A stretch of 64,000 nucleotides of DNA from Streptomyces violaceorubidus (GTDB lineage Bacteria; Actinomycetota; Actinomycetes; Streptomycetales; Streptomycetaceae), in contig NZ_JODM01000013.1 of NCBI RefSeq assembly GCF_000717995.1, positions 62,001 to 126,000 on the forward strand. The letters run 5' to 3'. Position 1 is the stretch's first letter; the number at the start of each line of letters is the position of its first letter. The position numbers were made by a program, and so were the translations under genes. Positions 1-8,552 of the stretch are shown piece after piece. The notes below the pieces were generated by a model, which saw only the letters and a list, made by a program, of their open reading frames with translations, was not told the origin of the DNA and ran no database searches.

Positions 1-74
1 CCGCGCGGCTGCGGCAGAGCCCGTACGCCACCCTCGCCGACGCGGTCGGCGCCGACGTGAGGAAGCACGCATGA
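1..74 (+). CDS. pyrD: Dihydroorotate dehydrogenase, C-terminal end only
   Basis: Only the last 23 codons are present, read from base 3 to the TGA at 72-74, ending SPYATLADAVGADVRKHA. This tail resembles the end of actinobacterial class 2 dihydroorotate dehydrogenase, which makes orotate two steps before the pyrF reaction. The stop overlaps the next start (ATGA at 71-74), so the two genes are probably translationally coupled in the pyrimidine operon. The name rests on the short tail plus its position directly before pyrF; most of the gene lies outside the window. Confidence 0.75.
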   Translation, partial: ARLRQSPYATLADAVGADVRKHA

Positions 75-916
75 CGGTGATGGAAGCCTTCGGCGCCCGG
101 CTGCGCCGCGCGATGGACGAGCGCGGTCCCCTGTGCGTCGGCATCGACCCGCACGCCTCCCTGCTCGCCGAGTGGGGGCTGAACGACGACGTGGCCGGTC
201 TGGAGCGCTTCAGCCGCACCGTCGTGGAGGCGGTGGCCGACCGGGTCGCCGTCCTCAAGCCGCAGAGCGCCTTCTTCGAGCGCTTCGGCTCGCGCGGCGT
301 CGCCGTGCTGGAGAAGTCGGTCCAGGAGGCGCGGGCGGCCGGCGCGCTGGTCGTCATGGACGCCAAGCGCGGCGACATCGGCTCCACCATGGCCGCGTAC
401 GCCGAGTCGTTCCTGAACAAGGACGCGCCGCTGTTCTCGGACGCGCTGACCGTCTCCCCGTACCTCGGCTACGGCTCCCTGAAGCCGGCCGTCGACCTGG
501 CGCGCGAGAGCGGGGCAGGCCTGTTCGTGCTGGCGCTGACCTCCAACCAGGAGGGCGGCGAGGTCCAGCACGCGGTGCGGGAGGACGGACGCAACGTCGG
601 GGCGACGATGCTGGCCCACCTGGCCGCCGAGAACGCGGGGGAGGAGCCGCTGGGCTCCTTCGGCGCGGTGGTCGGCGCCACCCTCGGCGACCTGTCCTCG
701 TACGACCTGGGCATCAACGGTCCGCTGTTGGCGCCGGGCATCGGGGCCCAGGGGGCGACGCCCGCGGACCTGCCGCGCGTGTTCGGTGCCGCCGTGCGCA
801 ACGTGGTGCCGAACGTCAGCCGGGGTGTCCTTCGTCACGGTCCCGACGTGGCCGCTTTGCGGACGGCCGCGGACCGCTTCGCGGCGGAGATCCGGACCGC
901 GCTCTCGGCGTCCTGA
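71..916 (+). CDS. pyrF: Orotidine 5'-phosphate decarboxylase
   Basis: Removes CO2 from OMP to give UMP, the last step of de novo pyrimidine synthesis, in the cytoplasm. The 281-residue protein has the class signature MDAKRGDIGSTMAAY at about residues 96-110, which includes the catalytic Asp-Lys-Asp set (D97, K99, D102). Its length fits the longer type 2 PyrF found in actinobacteria and mycobacteria rather than the roughly 240-residue E. coli form. The ATG overlaps the TGA of the preceding pyrD by four bases, which fixes the start and points to coupled translation. Confidence 0.97.
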   Translation: MTVMEAFGARLRRAMDERGPLCVGIDPHASLLAEWGLNDDVAGLERFSRTVVEAVADRVAVLKPQSAFFERFGSRGVAVLEKSVQEARAAGALVVMDAKRGDIGSTMAAYAESFLNKDAPLFSDALTVSPYLGYGSLKPAVDLARESGAGLFVLALTSNQEGGEVQHAVREDGRNVGATMLAHLAAENAGEEPLGSFGAVVGATLGDLSSYDLGINGPLLAPGIGAQGATPADLPRVFGAAVRNVVPNVSRGVLRHGPDVAALRTAADRFAAEIRTALSAS

Positions 917-1073
917 CCCTGGATACATCCTCAAATCAGAGGGAGTATGTCCTAAATGTCCGTCCTGACGGAGGCTGACCAGGACTTTTCCGCTGTTCTC
1001 GCTGACTCTGGCGGACTTGACCGCTAGTCTCCGTCGAGAGTCAACGGGCGAGCGTGTTGCTCGTGGCTCACCA

Positions 1074-1099
1074 GGTGAGGGGCGACTAGGTTCCTCACC
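1074..1099. promoter_or_regulatory. Inverted repeat in the sIHF leader
   Basis: GGTGAGG (1074-1080) and CCTCACC (1093-1099) form a perfect 7-bp inverted repeat with a 12-base spacer, 41 bases before the sIHF start. A shorter CTCAC-CAG-GTGAG palindrome overlaps its left arm. It could be an RNA hairpin in the leader or a protein-binding site. No riboswitch class was recognised. The function is inference only. Confidence 0.35.
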
Positions 1100-1139
1100 G
1101 GTCCGTATCCGACAGTTCGACATCCGAGGTGACGTAGGC

Positions 1140-1463
1140 GTGGCTCTTCCGCCCCTTACCCCTGAACAGCGCGCAGCCGCGCTCGAAAAGGCCGCCGCGG
1201 CTCGCCGGGAGCGGGCCGAGGTCAAGAATCGACTCAAGCACTCCGGCGCCTCCCTCCACGAGGTCATCAAGCAGGGTCAGGAGAACGACGTCATCGGCAA
1301 GATGAAGGTCTCCGCCCTCCTCGAGTCCCTGCCGGGCGTGGGCAAAGTCCGCGCCAAGCAGATCATGGAGCGACTGGGCATCTCCGAGAGCCGCCGCGTG
1401 CGCGGTCTCGGTTCCAACCAGATCGCGTCCCTGGAGCGCGAGTTCGGCAGCACCGGCAGCTGA
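1140..1463 (+). CDS. sihF: Streptomyces integration host factor, sIHF/mIHF family
   Basis: A small basic nucleoid-associated protein that binds duplex DNA without strict sequence specificity. In S. coelicolor it affects DNA topology, nucleoid compaction, sporulation septation and antibiotic production. From GTG 1140 the protein is 107 residues, the family's length. An upstream in-frame extension to 1017 was rejected because it is not family-like. The DNA-binding region is visible as [20 protein letters not shown] followed by an Arg-rich turn, and the N-terminal half is a charged helix ([15 protein letters not shown]). GAGG at about 12 bases before the GTG serves as the ribosome-binding site. 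Unrelated in sequence to E. coli IHF. Confidence 0.93.
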   Translation: MALPPLTPEQRAAALEKAAAARRERAEVKNRLKHSGASLHEVIKQGQENDVIGKMKVSALLESLPGVGKVRAKQIMERLGISESRRVRGLGSNQIASLEREFGSTGS

Positions 1464-1500
1464 GTCCGGACCACTCCGGGATTGCTGGAATAATCGCTGC

Positions 1501-2094
1501 ATGGCTGCAACACCCCGGGGGACGTCCCCCGTACCCCCGGACGCACGTCCGCGGCTGACCGTGCTCTCCGGCCCCTCGGGGGTCGGCAAGAGCACGGTCG
1601 TCGCCCATATGCGCAAGGAACACCCCGAGGTATGGCTGTCGGTCTCGGCGACGACCCGCAGGCCCCGCCCCGGCGAGCAGCACGGTGTCCACTACTTCTT
1701 CGTCAGCGACGAGGAGATGGACAAGCTGATCGCCAACGGCGAGCTGCTGGAGTGGGCCGAGTTCGCCGGCAACCGGTACGGGACGCCGCGCACGGCCGTG
1801 CTGGAGCGCCTGGAGGCCGGTGAGCCGGTCCTCCTGGAGATCGACCTCCAGGGTGCGCGGCAGGTCCGTGACTCCATGCCCGAGGCCCGGCTGGTGTTCC
1901 TGGCCCCGCCCTCCTGGGACGAGCTGGTGCGCAGGCTCACCGGCCGGGGCACCGAACCGCCCGAGGTGATCGAGCGCCGCCTCGCCGCGGCCAGGGTCGA
2001 GCTGGCGGCCGAGCCGGAGTTCGACCAGACCCTGGTGAACACCTCCGTCGAGGACGTGGCGCGCGAGCTGCTAGCCTTGACGAACGTCGTGTGA
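1501..2094 (+). CDS. gmk: Guanylate kinase
   Basis: Phosphorylates GMP to GDP with ATP, an essential step in guanine nucleotide supply. The 197-residue protein has the P-loop [10 protein letters not shown] at about residues 23-32, the GMP-binding stretch after it ([21 protein letters not shown]) and the lid region containing the [13 protein letters not shown] segment. It lies 37 bases after sIHF and before rpoZ, the same gmk-rpoZ order found in many actinobacteria. The start is ATG 1501; an N-terminal Pro-rich tail of about 18 residues precedes the conserved core, as is usual in Streptomyces. Confidence 0.97.
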   Translation: MAATPRGTSPVPPDARPRLTVLSGPSGVGKSTVVAHMRKEHPEVWLSVSATTRRPRPGEQHGVHYFFVSDEEMDKLIANGELLEWAEFAGNRYGTPRTAVLERLEAGEPVLLEIDLQGARQVRDSMPEARLVFLAPPSWDELVRRLTGRGTEPPEVIERRLAAARVELAAEPEFDQTLVNTSVEDVARELLALTNVV

Positions 2095-2156
2095 TCGCCA
2101 CTGGTCGTCCCGCGGTCGTCCCGACTGAATCTTTCCCATCCATCGGAAGGTAGAGC

Positions 2157-2429
2157 GTGTCCTCTTCCATCTCCGCGCCCGAGGGCATCATCAACCCGCC
2201 GATCGACGAGCTCCTCGAGGCCACGGACTCGAAGTACAGCCTCGTGATCTACGCGGCCAAGCGGGCCCGCCAGATCAACGCGTACTACTCGCAGCTCGGC
2301 GAGGGCCTCCTCGAGTACGTCGGTCCGCTCGTCGACACCCACGTCCACGAGAAGCCGCTCTCGATCGCCCTGCGCGAGATCAACGCGGGGCTGCTGACCT
2401 CCGAGGCCATCGAAGGCCCGGCGCAGTAG
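2157..2429 (+). CDS. rpoZ: RNA polymerase omega subunit
   Basis: The smallest core RNA polymerase subunit, which helps fold and hold beta-prime in the holoenzyme. The 90-residue product has the family core: [20 protein letters not shown], then [11 protein letters not shown], then the downstream acidic helix. The start is GTG 2157, preceded by GGAAGG at about 8-13 bases. It follows gmk by 62 bases and is followed by a strong hairpin (2476-2510), so gmk-rpoZ probably share an mRNA end here. Confidence 0.96.
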   Translation: MSSSISAPEGIINPPIDELLEATDSKYSLVIYAAKRARQINAYYSQLGEGLLEYVGPLVDTHVHEKPLSIALREINAGLLTSEAIEGPAQ

Positions 2430-2475
2430 TACCAGCAGCATCGGCGGTAATATCTTCAGCCTTACGCTGACTTAT

Positions 2476-2510
2476 CCACAGGCCCGGCAGCCCGACTGTC
2501 GGGCCTGTGG
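2476..2510 (+). terminator. Hairpin terminator after rpoZ
   Basis: CCACAGGCCCG (2476-2486) and CGGGCCTGTGG (2500-2510) are a perfect 11-bp inverted repeat with a 13-base loop, followed by TGTGTG rather than a U tract, which is typical of Streptomyces terminators. It lies 46 bases after the rpoZ stop and 55 before coaBC. Confidence 0.75.
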
Positions 2511-2565
2511 TGTGTGATGGGTCGTACGCGCAGTCCGAGCGCAGGATCTGAGCCGGGGAGAGACG

Positions 2566-3768
2566 GTGGACAAACCCGAGGTCGTTCTGGGGGTCAGCGG
2601 CGGCATCGCCGCGTACAAGGCCTGTGAGCTGCTGCGCAGACTCACCGAGTCGGGACACGGGGTCCGCGTCGTGCCCACCGCCTCCGCCCTGCACTTCGTG
2701 GGCGCCGCCACCTGGTCCGCGCTGTCCGGCAACCCCGTGTCGACCGAGGTGTGGGACGACGTCCACCAGGTCCCGCACGTACGCATCGGCCAGCACGCCG
2801 ACCTGGTCGTCGTCGCCCCCGCCACCGCCGACATGCTCGCCAAGGCGGCCCACGGCCTCGCCGACGACCTGCTCACCAACACCCTGCTCACGGCCCGCTG
2901 CCCGGTCGTCTTCGCGCCCGCCATGCACACCGAGATGTGGGAGCACCCGGCCACCCAGGAGAACGTGGCGACGCTGCGCCGCCGGGGCGCCGTCGTGATC
3001 GAGCCCGCCGTCGGCCGCCTCACCGGCGTCGACACCGGCAAGGGCCGGCTGCCCGACCCGGGCGAGATCTTCGAGGTCTGCCGCCGGGTGCTCGCCCGCG
3101 GTGTGCGCGAGCCCGACCTCGCCGGACGGCACGTCGTGGTCAGCGCCGGCGGCACCCGGGAGCCCCTCGACCCGGTCCGCTTCCTCGGCAACCGCTCCTC
3201 CGGCAAGCAGGGCTACGCCCTCGCCCGTACCGCGGCCGCCCGCGGCGCCCGCGTCACGCTGGTCGCGGCGAACACGTCGATGCCGGACCCGGCCGGCGTG
3301 GACGTGGTGCCGGTCGGCACGGCGGTGGAGCTGCGCGAGGCGGTGCTGCGCGCCGCGGCGGACGCCGACGCCGTCGTCATGGCCGCGGCGGTGGCCGACT
3401 TCCGCCCGGCGGCGTACGCCACCGGGAAGATCAAGAAGAAGGACGACCGGGAACCCGAGCCGATCACCCTGGTGCGTAATCCGGACATCCTCGCGGAGAT
3501 CTCCACGACGCGTGCCCGGTCCGGACAGGTGATCGTCGGCTTCGCCGCCGAGACCGACGACGTCCTGGCCAACGGCCGGGCCAAGCTGAAGCGCAAGGGC
3601 TGCGACTTCCTCGTGGTGAACGAGGTGGGCGAGCACAAGACCTTCGGCTCCGAGGAGAACGAGGCGGTGGTCCTGGGCGCCGACGACAGCGAGACGCCGG
3701 TCGCCCACGGCCCGAAGGAGGCCCTGGCCGACACGGTCTGGGACCTCGTCGCCCGACGGCTGGAGTGA
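2566..3768 (+). CDS. coaBC: Bifunctional phosphopantothenoylcysteine decarboxylase / phosphopantothenate-cysteine ligase
   Basis: Catalyses two steps of coenzyme A synthesis: joining cysteine to phosphopantothenate (CoaB) and decarboxylating the product with FMN (CoaC). The 400-residue protein starts with the flavodoxin-like CoaC domain (VVLGVSGGIAAYKACELLRR). It contains the APAMHTEMW substrate-recognition motif near residue 123, with His where many bacteria have Asn; this is the form I recall for mycobacterial CoaBC. The CoaB domain follows from about residue 185, with RFLGNRSSGKQG and the KIKKKD loop. The start is GTG 2566 with GGGGAGAG upstream. It sits just before metK, both being cofactor genes. 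Confidence 0.96.
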   Translation: MDKPEVVLGVSGGIAAYKACELLRRLTESGHGVRVVPTASALHFVGAATWSALSGNPVSTEVWDDVHQVPHVRIGQHADLVVVAPATADMLAKAAHGLADDLLTNTLLTARCPVVFAPAMHTEMWEHPATQENVATLRRRGAVVIEPAVGRLTGVDTGKGRLPDPGEIFEVCRRVLARGVREPDLAGRHVVVSAGGTREPLDPVRFLGNRSSGKQGYALARTAAARGARVTLVAANTSMPDPAGVDVVPVGTAVELREAVLRAAADADAVVMAAAVADFRPAAYATGKIKKKDDREPEPITLVRNPDILAEISTTRARSGQVIVGFAAETDDVLANGRAKLKRKGCDFLVVNEVGEHKTFGSEENEAVVLGADDSETPVAHGPKEALADTVWDLVARRLE

Positions 3769-4007
3769 ATGACCCATTTGCTCGAAGAAGCCTCGAAGAC
3801 GACGCATTCGAGCGTGGCGCCCCTGGCCAAGGACGCTTCCTTCTGGGCAGAATGCCCGTGCCGCAGGTCACAGCCCTCCCGAGAGCTGAGACAGGTGGGC
3901 CCGCGGCAGAGTGCGACCGATAAACTGTTCTCGGACGTCGCCGGGTGCAGCTCCCCGTGCCGTCCACCAATGATCAGCCAGCAGCCGCTGCAACCCCAGG
4001 GAGCGTT

Positions 4008-5216
4008 GTGTCCCGTCGCCTTTTCACCTCGGAGTCCGTGACCGAAGGTCACCCCGACAAGATCGCTGACCAGATCAGCGACACGATTCTCGACGCGCTT
4101 CTGCGTGAGGACCCGACCTCTCGGGTCGCCGTCGAAACCCTGATCACCACCGGCCTCGTGCACGTGGCCGGCGAGGTCACGACCAAGGCATACGCGGACA
4201 TCGCCAACCTGGTCCGGGGCAAGATCCTGGAGATCGGCTACGACTCCTCCAAGAAGGGCTTCGACGGCGCCTCCTGCGGCGTCTCGGTCTCCATCGGCGC
4301 CCAGTCCCCGGACATCGCCCAGGGCGTGGACACCGCGTACGAGAACCGCGTCGAGGGTGACGAGGACGAGCTGGACCGGCAGGGCGCCGGCGACCAGGGC
4401 CTGATGTTCGGCTACGCGTCCGACGAGACGCCGACGCTGATGCCGCTGCCGGTCTTCCTGGCGCACCGCCTGTCCAAGCGCCTGTCAGAGGTCCGCAAGA
4501 ACGGCACCATCCCCTACCTGCGCCCGGACGGCAAGACCCAGGTCACCATCGAGTACGACGGCGACAAGGCGGTCCGCCTGGACACGGTCGTCGTCTCGTC
4601 CCAGCACGCCAGCGACATCGACCTGGAGTCGCTGCTGGCGCCGGACATCAAGGAGTTCGTCGTCGAGCCGGAGCTGAAGGCGCTCCTGGAGGACGGCATC
4701 AAGATCGACACGGAGAACTACCGCCTCCTGGTCAACCCGACCGGCCGTTTCGAGATCGGCGGCCCGATGGGCGACGCCGGTCTGACCGGCCGCAAGATCA
4801 TCATCGACACCTACGGCGGCATGGCCCGCCACGGCGGTGGCGCCTTCTCCGGCAAGGACCCGTCGAAGGTCGACCGCTCCGCGGCGTACGCGATGCGCTG
4901 GGTCGCCAAGAACGTCGTGGCGGCCGGCCTCGCCGCCCGCTGCGAGGTCCAGGTCGCCTACGCCATCGGCAAGGCCGAGCCGGTCGGCCTGTTCGTGGAG
5001 ACCTTCGGCACCGCCAAGGTCGAGCCCGAGAAGATCGAGAAGGCGATCGACGAGGTCTTCGACCTGCGTCCGGCCGCGATCATCCGCGACCTCGACCTGC
5101 TGCGCCCGATCTACGCCCAGACCGCGGCGTACGGCCACTTCGGCCGTGAGCTGCCCGACTTCACCTGGGAGCGCACCGACCGCGTGGACGCGCTGCGCGA
5201 GGCCGCGGGCGTGTAA
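4008..5216 (+). CDS. metK: S-adenosylmethionine synthetase
   Basis: Makes S-adenosylmethionine from methionine and ATP. SAM level is known to influence development and antibiotic production in Streptomyces. From GTG 4008 the protein is 402 residues and begins [20 protein letters not shown], the standard family N-terminus. The signatures [12 protein letters not shown] and [16 protein letters not shown] (the phosphate-binding loop) are intact. A 21-codon upstream in-frame extension was rejected, since the family starts at this point and CAGGGA lies just upstream. The 239-base region 3769-4007 was examined for a SAM riboswitch and none was recognised. Confidence 0.97.
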   Translation: MSRRLFTSESVTEGHPDKIADQISDTILDALLREDPTSRVAVETLITTGLVHVAGEVTTKAYADIANLVRGKILEIGYDSSKKGFDGASCGVSVSIGAQSPDIAQGVDTAYENRVEGDEDELDRQGAGDQGLMFGYASDETPTLMPLPVFLAHRLSKRLSEVRKNGTIPYLRPDGKTQVTIEYDGDKAVRLDTVVVSSQHASDIDLESLLAPDIKEFVVEPELKALLEDGIKIDTENYRLLVNPTGRFEIGGPMGDAGLTGRKIIIDTYGGMARHGGGAFSGKDPSKVDRSAAYAMRWVAKNVVAAGLAARCEVQVAYAIGKAEPVGLFVETFGTAKVEPEKIEKAIDEVFDLRPAAIIRDLDLLRPIYAQTAAYGHFGRELPDFTWERTDRVDALREAAGV

Positions 5217-5250
5217 GCACCCGGGCGTACCGCGCCCGACGGGCAGGTGA

Positions 5251-5286
5251 CGAGGCCCGGTGCCCCCGAGGGGGTGCCGGGCCTCG
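5251..5286 (+). terminator. Hairpin terminator after metK
   Basis: A 16-bp inverted repeat (5251-5266 with 5271-5286, two G-U pairs) around a CGAG tetraloop, 34 bases after the metK stop and 54 before the priA start. It is one of the strongest hairpins in the window and should separate metK from priA transcription. Confidence 0.8.
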
Positions 5287-5340
5287 CCGCATGCTCCCGG
5301 CCCCGGCCGCGCTGTCAGTGGTCTTTGCGAGAATGCAGGC

Positions 5341-7491
5341 GTGAGCAGCGAGAACGGACCGGGGCAGGGCGGCGCGCAGGACGCGCCGCCCGAGCAGCTC
5401 GCGCTCATCCGGGAGACCGTGCGCCAGGCGAGCACCCCGCGGGCCAAGCCCCGCACCTGGCGCGGGGCCGCGCTCGCCAAGGAGCTGCCGGTCGCCAGGG
5501 TGCTGGTCGACAAGGGAGTGCTCCACCTCGACCGGCACTTCGACTACGCCGTGCCCGAGGAGCTGGACGCCGACGCCCAGCCCGGGGTGCGGGTGCGGGT
5601 GCGCTTCGGGGCCGGACGGCACCGGGTGCGCGACGGGCGGCGCGAGGGCGGCGGGCTCATCGACGGCTTCCTCGTCGAGCGGCTGTCCGAGTCCGACTAC
5701 GCGGGGCCCCTGGCGGCGCTCGCCCAGGTCGTCTCGCCCGAGCGGATCCTCGACGAGGAGTTGCTGGGCCTTGTCCGGGCGGTCGCCGACCGGTACGCGG
5801 GCAGTGTCGCGGACGTCCTCCAGCTCGCCGTACCCCCGCGCAACGCGCGCGCCGAGAAGCGGGCCTCGCCGCAGCCGCTGCCCGCACCGCCGTCCCCCGA
5901 GCCGGGACCGTGGGAGCGGTACGAGCAGGGGGCCGCGTTCGTGGCGGCCCTCGCGTCCGGCGGCGCGCCGCGCGCGGTGTGGAACGCGTTGCCGGGTCCG
6001 CGGTGGGCCGAGGAGCTCGCGCGGGCCGTCGCGGCGACGCTGGCCTCCGGCCGGGGCGCCCTCGTGGTCCTGCCGGACGGCCGGGCGGTCGCCCGCGCCG
6101 ACGCCGCGCTCACCGCGCTCCTCGGCGAGGGACGGCACGCGGTGCTCACCGCCGACGCGGGCCCCGAGAAGCGGTACGCGCAGTGGCTCGCGGTCCGCCG
6201 GGGGGCCGTACGGGCCGTGGTCGGGACCCGTGCCGCCATGTTCGCGCCGGTGCGGGACCTCGGTCTGGTCGCCCTGTGGGACGACGGCGACGACAGCCAC
6301 AGCGAGCCGCACGCCCCGCAGCCGCACGCCCGTGAGGTGCTGCTGCTGCGCGCCGCCCAGGACCGGTGCGCCTTCCTGCTGGGCGGCTGGAGCTGCACGG
6401 TGGAGGCGGCACAGCTCGTGGAGACCGGCTGGGCCCGGCCGCTGGTCGCCTCGCGGGAGCAGGTACGGGCCGCCGCGCCCCTGGTGCGGACCGTGGGGGA
6501 CCAGGACCTGGCCCGGGACGAGGCAGCCCGCGCCGCCCGGCTGCCGACCCTCGCCTGGCAGGCCGTCAGGGACGGACTGCGGCACGGACCGGTGCTCGTG
6601 CAGGTGCCCCGGCGGGGTTACGTACCGCGGATGGCCTGCGCGGCGTGCCGGACGCCCGCGCGGTGCCGGCACTGCTCGGGCCCGTTGGAGGGGCAGGAGT
6701 CCTCGTCCGCGCTGCGGTGCGGCTGGTGCGGGCGCGAGGAGGGCGCCTGGCACTGTCCGGAGTGCGGGGCCTTCCGGCTGCGCGCGCAGATCGTGGGTGC
6801 CCGGCGCACCGCCGAGGAGCTGGGGCGGGCCTTCCCGGCCGTGCCCGTGCGCACCTCCGGGCGGGAGCAGGTGCTGGACACCGTGCCCGGGACCCCGGCG
6901 CTGGTCGTGAGCACGCCGGGAGCCGAGCCCGTCGCCGAGGGCGGTTACGCGGCGGCACTGCTGCTCGACGGCTGGGCGATGCTCGGCCGGCCCGACCTGC
7001 GCGCGGGCGAGGACGCCTTGCGGCACTGGCTCGACGCAGCCGCCCTGGTGCGGCCGCAGAGCGCCGGGGGCACCGTCGTCGCGGTCGCCGAGCCGACCCT
7101 GCGGCCGGTGCAGGCGCTGGTGCGCTGGGACCCCGTCGGCCACGCGCTGCGGGAGCTGTCCGAACGGGCCGAGCTGGGCTTTCCGCCGGTGTCGCGGATG
7201 GCGGCCGTGGCGGGACCACCGGAGGCGGTGACCGGCTTCCTCGGCGCGGTCGACCTGCCGAGGGAGGCGGAGGTGCTCGGCCCGGTGCCCCTGCCGGTCA
7301 CGGCACCGGGACGGCCGCGGCGGGTGGGGGCGCCACCGCCCGGGGAGCACTGGGAGCGCGCGCTGGTCCGGGTGCCGCCGGGGCGCGGGGCGGCGCTGGC
7401 CGGTGCGCTGAAGGCCGCTCAGGCGGCGCGGACGGCCCGCGGGGGCGACGCGGCGGTGTGGGTGCGGATCGATCCGCCCGACATCGGGTGA
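5341..7491 (+). CDS. priA: Actinobacterial PriA-type primosomal protein, ATPase motifs degenerate
   Basis: Related to PriA, which reloads the replicative helicase at stalled forks. The 716-residue protein keeps the N-terminal DNA-binding segment (VARVLVDKGVLHLDRHFDYA) and the eight-cysteine zinc-binding region in its second half (CAACRTPARCRHC, then CGWCGREEGAWHCPECG). No Walker A motif is visible where a GxxxxGKT loop is expected: the stretch there reads SGGAPRAVWNALPG. The DEEH box position reads LVALWDDGDD. I recall that mycobacterial PriA is also reported to lack helicase motifs, so this is probably a family trait rather than local decay. The GTG 5341 start removes 27 unlikely upstream residues; its ribosome-binding site is weak. 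Confidence 0.88.
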   Translation: MSSENGPGQGGAQDAPPEQLALIRETVRQASTPRAKPRTWRGAALAKELPVARVLVDKGVLHLDRHFDYAVPEELDADAQPGVRVRVRFGAGRHRVRDGRREGGGLIDGFLVERLSESDYAGPLAALAQVVSPERILDEELLGLVRAVADRYAGSVADVLQLAVPPRNARAEKRASPQPLPAPPSPEPGPWERYEQGAAFVAALASGGAPRAVWNALPGPRWAEELARAVAATLASGRGALVVLPDGRAVARADAALTALLGEGRHAVLTADAGPEKRYAQWLAVRRGAVRAVVGTRAAMFAPVRDLGLVALWDDGDDSHSEPHAPQPHAREVLLLRAAQDRCAFLLGGWSCTVEAAQLVETGWARPLVASREQVRAAAPLVRTVGDQDLARDEAARAARLPTLAWQAVRDGLRHGPVLVQVPRRGYVPRMACAACRTPARCRHCSGPLEGQESSSALRCGWCGREEGAWHCPECGAFRLRAQIVGARRTAEELGRAFPAVPVRTSGREQVLDTVPGTPALVVSTPGAEPVAEGGYAAALLLDGWAMLGRPDLRAGEDALRHWLDAAALVRPQSAGGTVVAVAEPTLRPVQALVRWDPVGHALRELSERAELGFPPVSRMAAVAGPPEAVTGFLGAVDLPREAEVLGPVPLPVTAPGRPRRVGAPPPGEHWERALVRVPPGRGAALAGALKAAQAARTARGGDAAVWVRIDPPDIG

Positions 7492-7513
7492 GGGGCGTAC
7501 ACGCCCACGCCAC

Positions 7514-7553
7514 GGCCCTCCGTCTCCCGGAGGGTCGGGAGGTGCGGAGGGCC
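7514..7553. terminator. Hairpin between convergent priA and the HTH gene
   Basis: GGCCCTCCG (7514-7522) and CGGAGGGCC (7545-7553) form a perfect 9-bp stem, 23 bases after priA. An inner CTCCCGG/GTCGGGAG pairing may strengthen it. It is placed to stop priA transcription before the convergent gene at 7697. Confidence 0.55.
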
Positions 7554-7593
7554 GGTGTGGGGCCGCGGTTCGGCCGGTGCGGCGGCCGGTGCG

Positions 7594-7677
7594 GGTCAGT
7601 CGGTGCGGGTCGGGCAGCGCTGGTCGGTCGGTGCGGGTCGGGCAGCGCTGGTCGGTCGGTGTGGGTCGGCCGCAGTG
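7594..7677. repeat. 28-bp tandem repeat, three copies
   Basis: Three adjacent 28-base units (7594-7621, 7622-7649, 7650-7677) built on the core GGTCGGTCGGTGCGGGTCGG. Units 1 and 2 differ at one base; unit 3 has diverged in its right half, and a partial fourth copy runs toward 7697. The array lies between a priA terminator and the stop of the convergent HTH gene. It is probably a slippage product; no coding meaning was seen. Confidence 0.8.
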
Positions 7678-7696
7678 GGTCGGTCGTCGGTGCGCG

Positions 7697-8248
7697 TCAG
7701 CCGTTGCGCGGGCCGGGGAACGCGGTCGGGCGGACCTCGTCGCGCAGGGACGGACTGCCCGACGTCGGCTGAGTCGGCATGGAGCGGGCCGCCGGGACCG
7801 TGGGCACCGGGGGGAGCCCCGAGCCCACGTTGACCGGGTGGGTGCCCGTCGGCTCCGCGGGGTGCTCGGTGGTCTCCGCGGCGGACGCCGTCTGGGCCGC
7901 CGCGCGCCGGGAGCCGTAGCGCCGGTGCACCGCCTGCTTGGTGACGCCGAGCGCCGAGCCCACCGCGTCCCACGAGAAGCCGAGCGAACGGTCGAAGTCC
8001 ACGGCGGCCGTGACCAGGGTCTCGACACTGTCCCGCAGCTCCTGGGCGAGACGGACCGTCGGGGCGGGGGCGCGTCCGTAGACGACGAAGCCCGCGGAGG
8101 GGCCGGAGCGGCGCGGGCGGTAGACGTTGCCCAACTGGGCGGTGAGGGTGCGCAGTGCGTCCACCTGCCGGCGGACCCGCTCGATGTCCCGCACCAGCAA
8201 GTGCAGGCTGGCCCGAGCCTGGGCGTCGTGGGTTGCGTGGTCGGCCAT
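7697..8248 (-). CDS. Conserved hypothetical protein with central helix-turn-helix
   Basis: A 183-residue protein of unknown role. The N-terminal half is helical and charged ([18 protein letters not shown]). A helix-turn-helix-like stretch, [19 protein letters not shown], sits near residues 117-135. The C-terminal 55 residues are Pro/Thr-rich and probably disordered. That HTH type (aspartate-tyrosine-rich, KQAVHRRYG) resembles one common in actinobacterial orphan DNA-binding proteins. I chose ATG 8248, with GAGAGG about 9 bases upstream, over an in-frame TTG two codons earlier. It is divergent from fmt. DNA binding is inferred from the HTH only. Confidence 0.75.
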   Translation of the reverse strand: MADHATHDAQARASLHLLVRDIERVRRQVDALRTLTAQLGNVYRPRRSGPSAGFVVYGRAPAPTVRLAQELRDSVETLVTAAVDFDRSLGFSWDAVGSALGVTKQAVHRRYGSRRAAAQTASAAETTEHPAEPTGTHPVNVGSGLPPVPTVPAARSMPTQPTSGSPSLRDEVRPTAFPGPRNG

Positions 8249-8552
8249 GAACAAGCCTCTCGAACCGGCGTTGAAAGGAATCGGGCCGCGCGGGCGGCCC
8301 GGTCAACTCTTCCTTGACCAACGTGTGGGTGGGCCGTTGGTCACGGGGCGGGGGCGTGGGGGTTTGTTCGTGCGCCCCCTCGGCCCTGCCGTCCCGGGGC
8401 TCCCGCCCGTGCCCCGTCCGTTCGCCGTCGGGCGGGAGGCGGAGTCCTTCCCGGGGGTGCCGCGCGGTCGGCGGCGGCCTTCCGCCGGTTGACGGCTCGT
8501 AGACTGGTGCGCTGCCCAGCAAACACCCCCGCCCGAGAGGCCCGTCCCACCC
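8249..8552. other. Divergent intergenic region, HTH gene / fmt
   Basis: These 304 bases carry the leaders of the two divergent genes. GAGAGG for the minus-strand gene lies just inside the left edge, and another GAGAGG lies about 12 bases before the fmt ATG. TAGACT at 8498-8503 is a possible -10 element for fmt, without a clear -35. No repeat, RNA gene or further ORF was recognised. Confidence 0.4.

Noticed and set aside
3769..4007. SAM riboswitch before metK
   Set aside because: The region was read for S-box features (GGTGGAGGGA, GGCCC, GCAACC). Only a loose CTGCAACCCC was found and no core helices.
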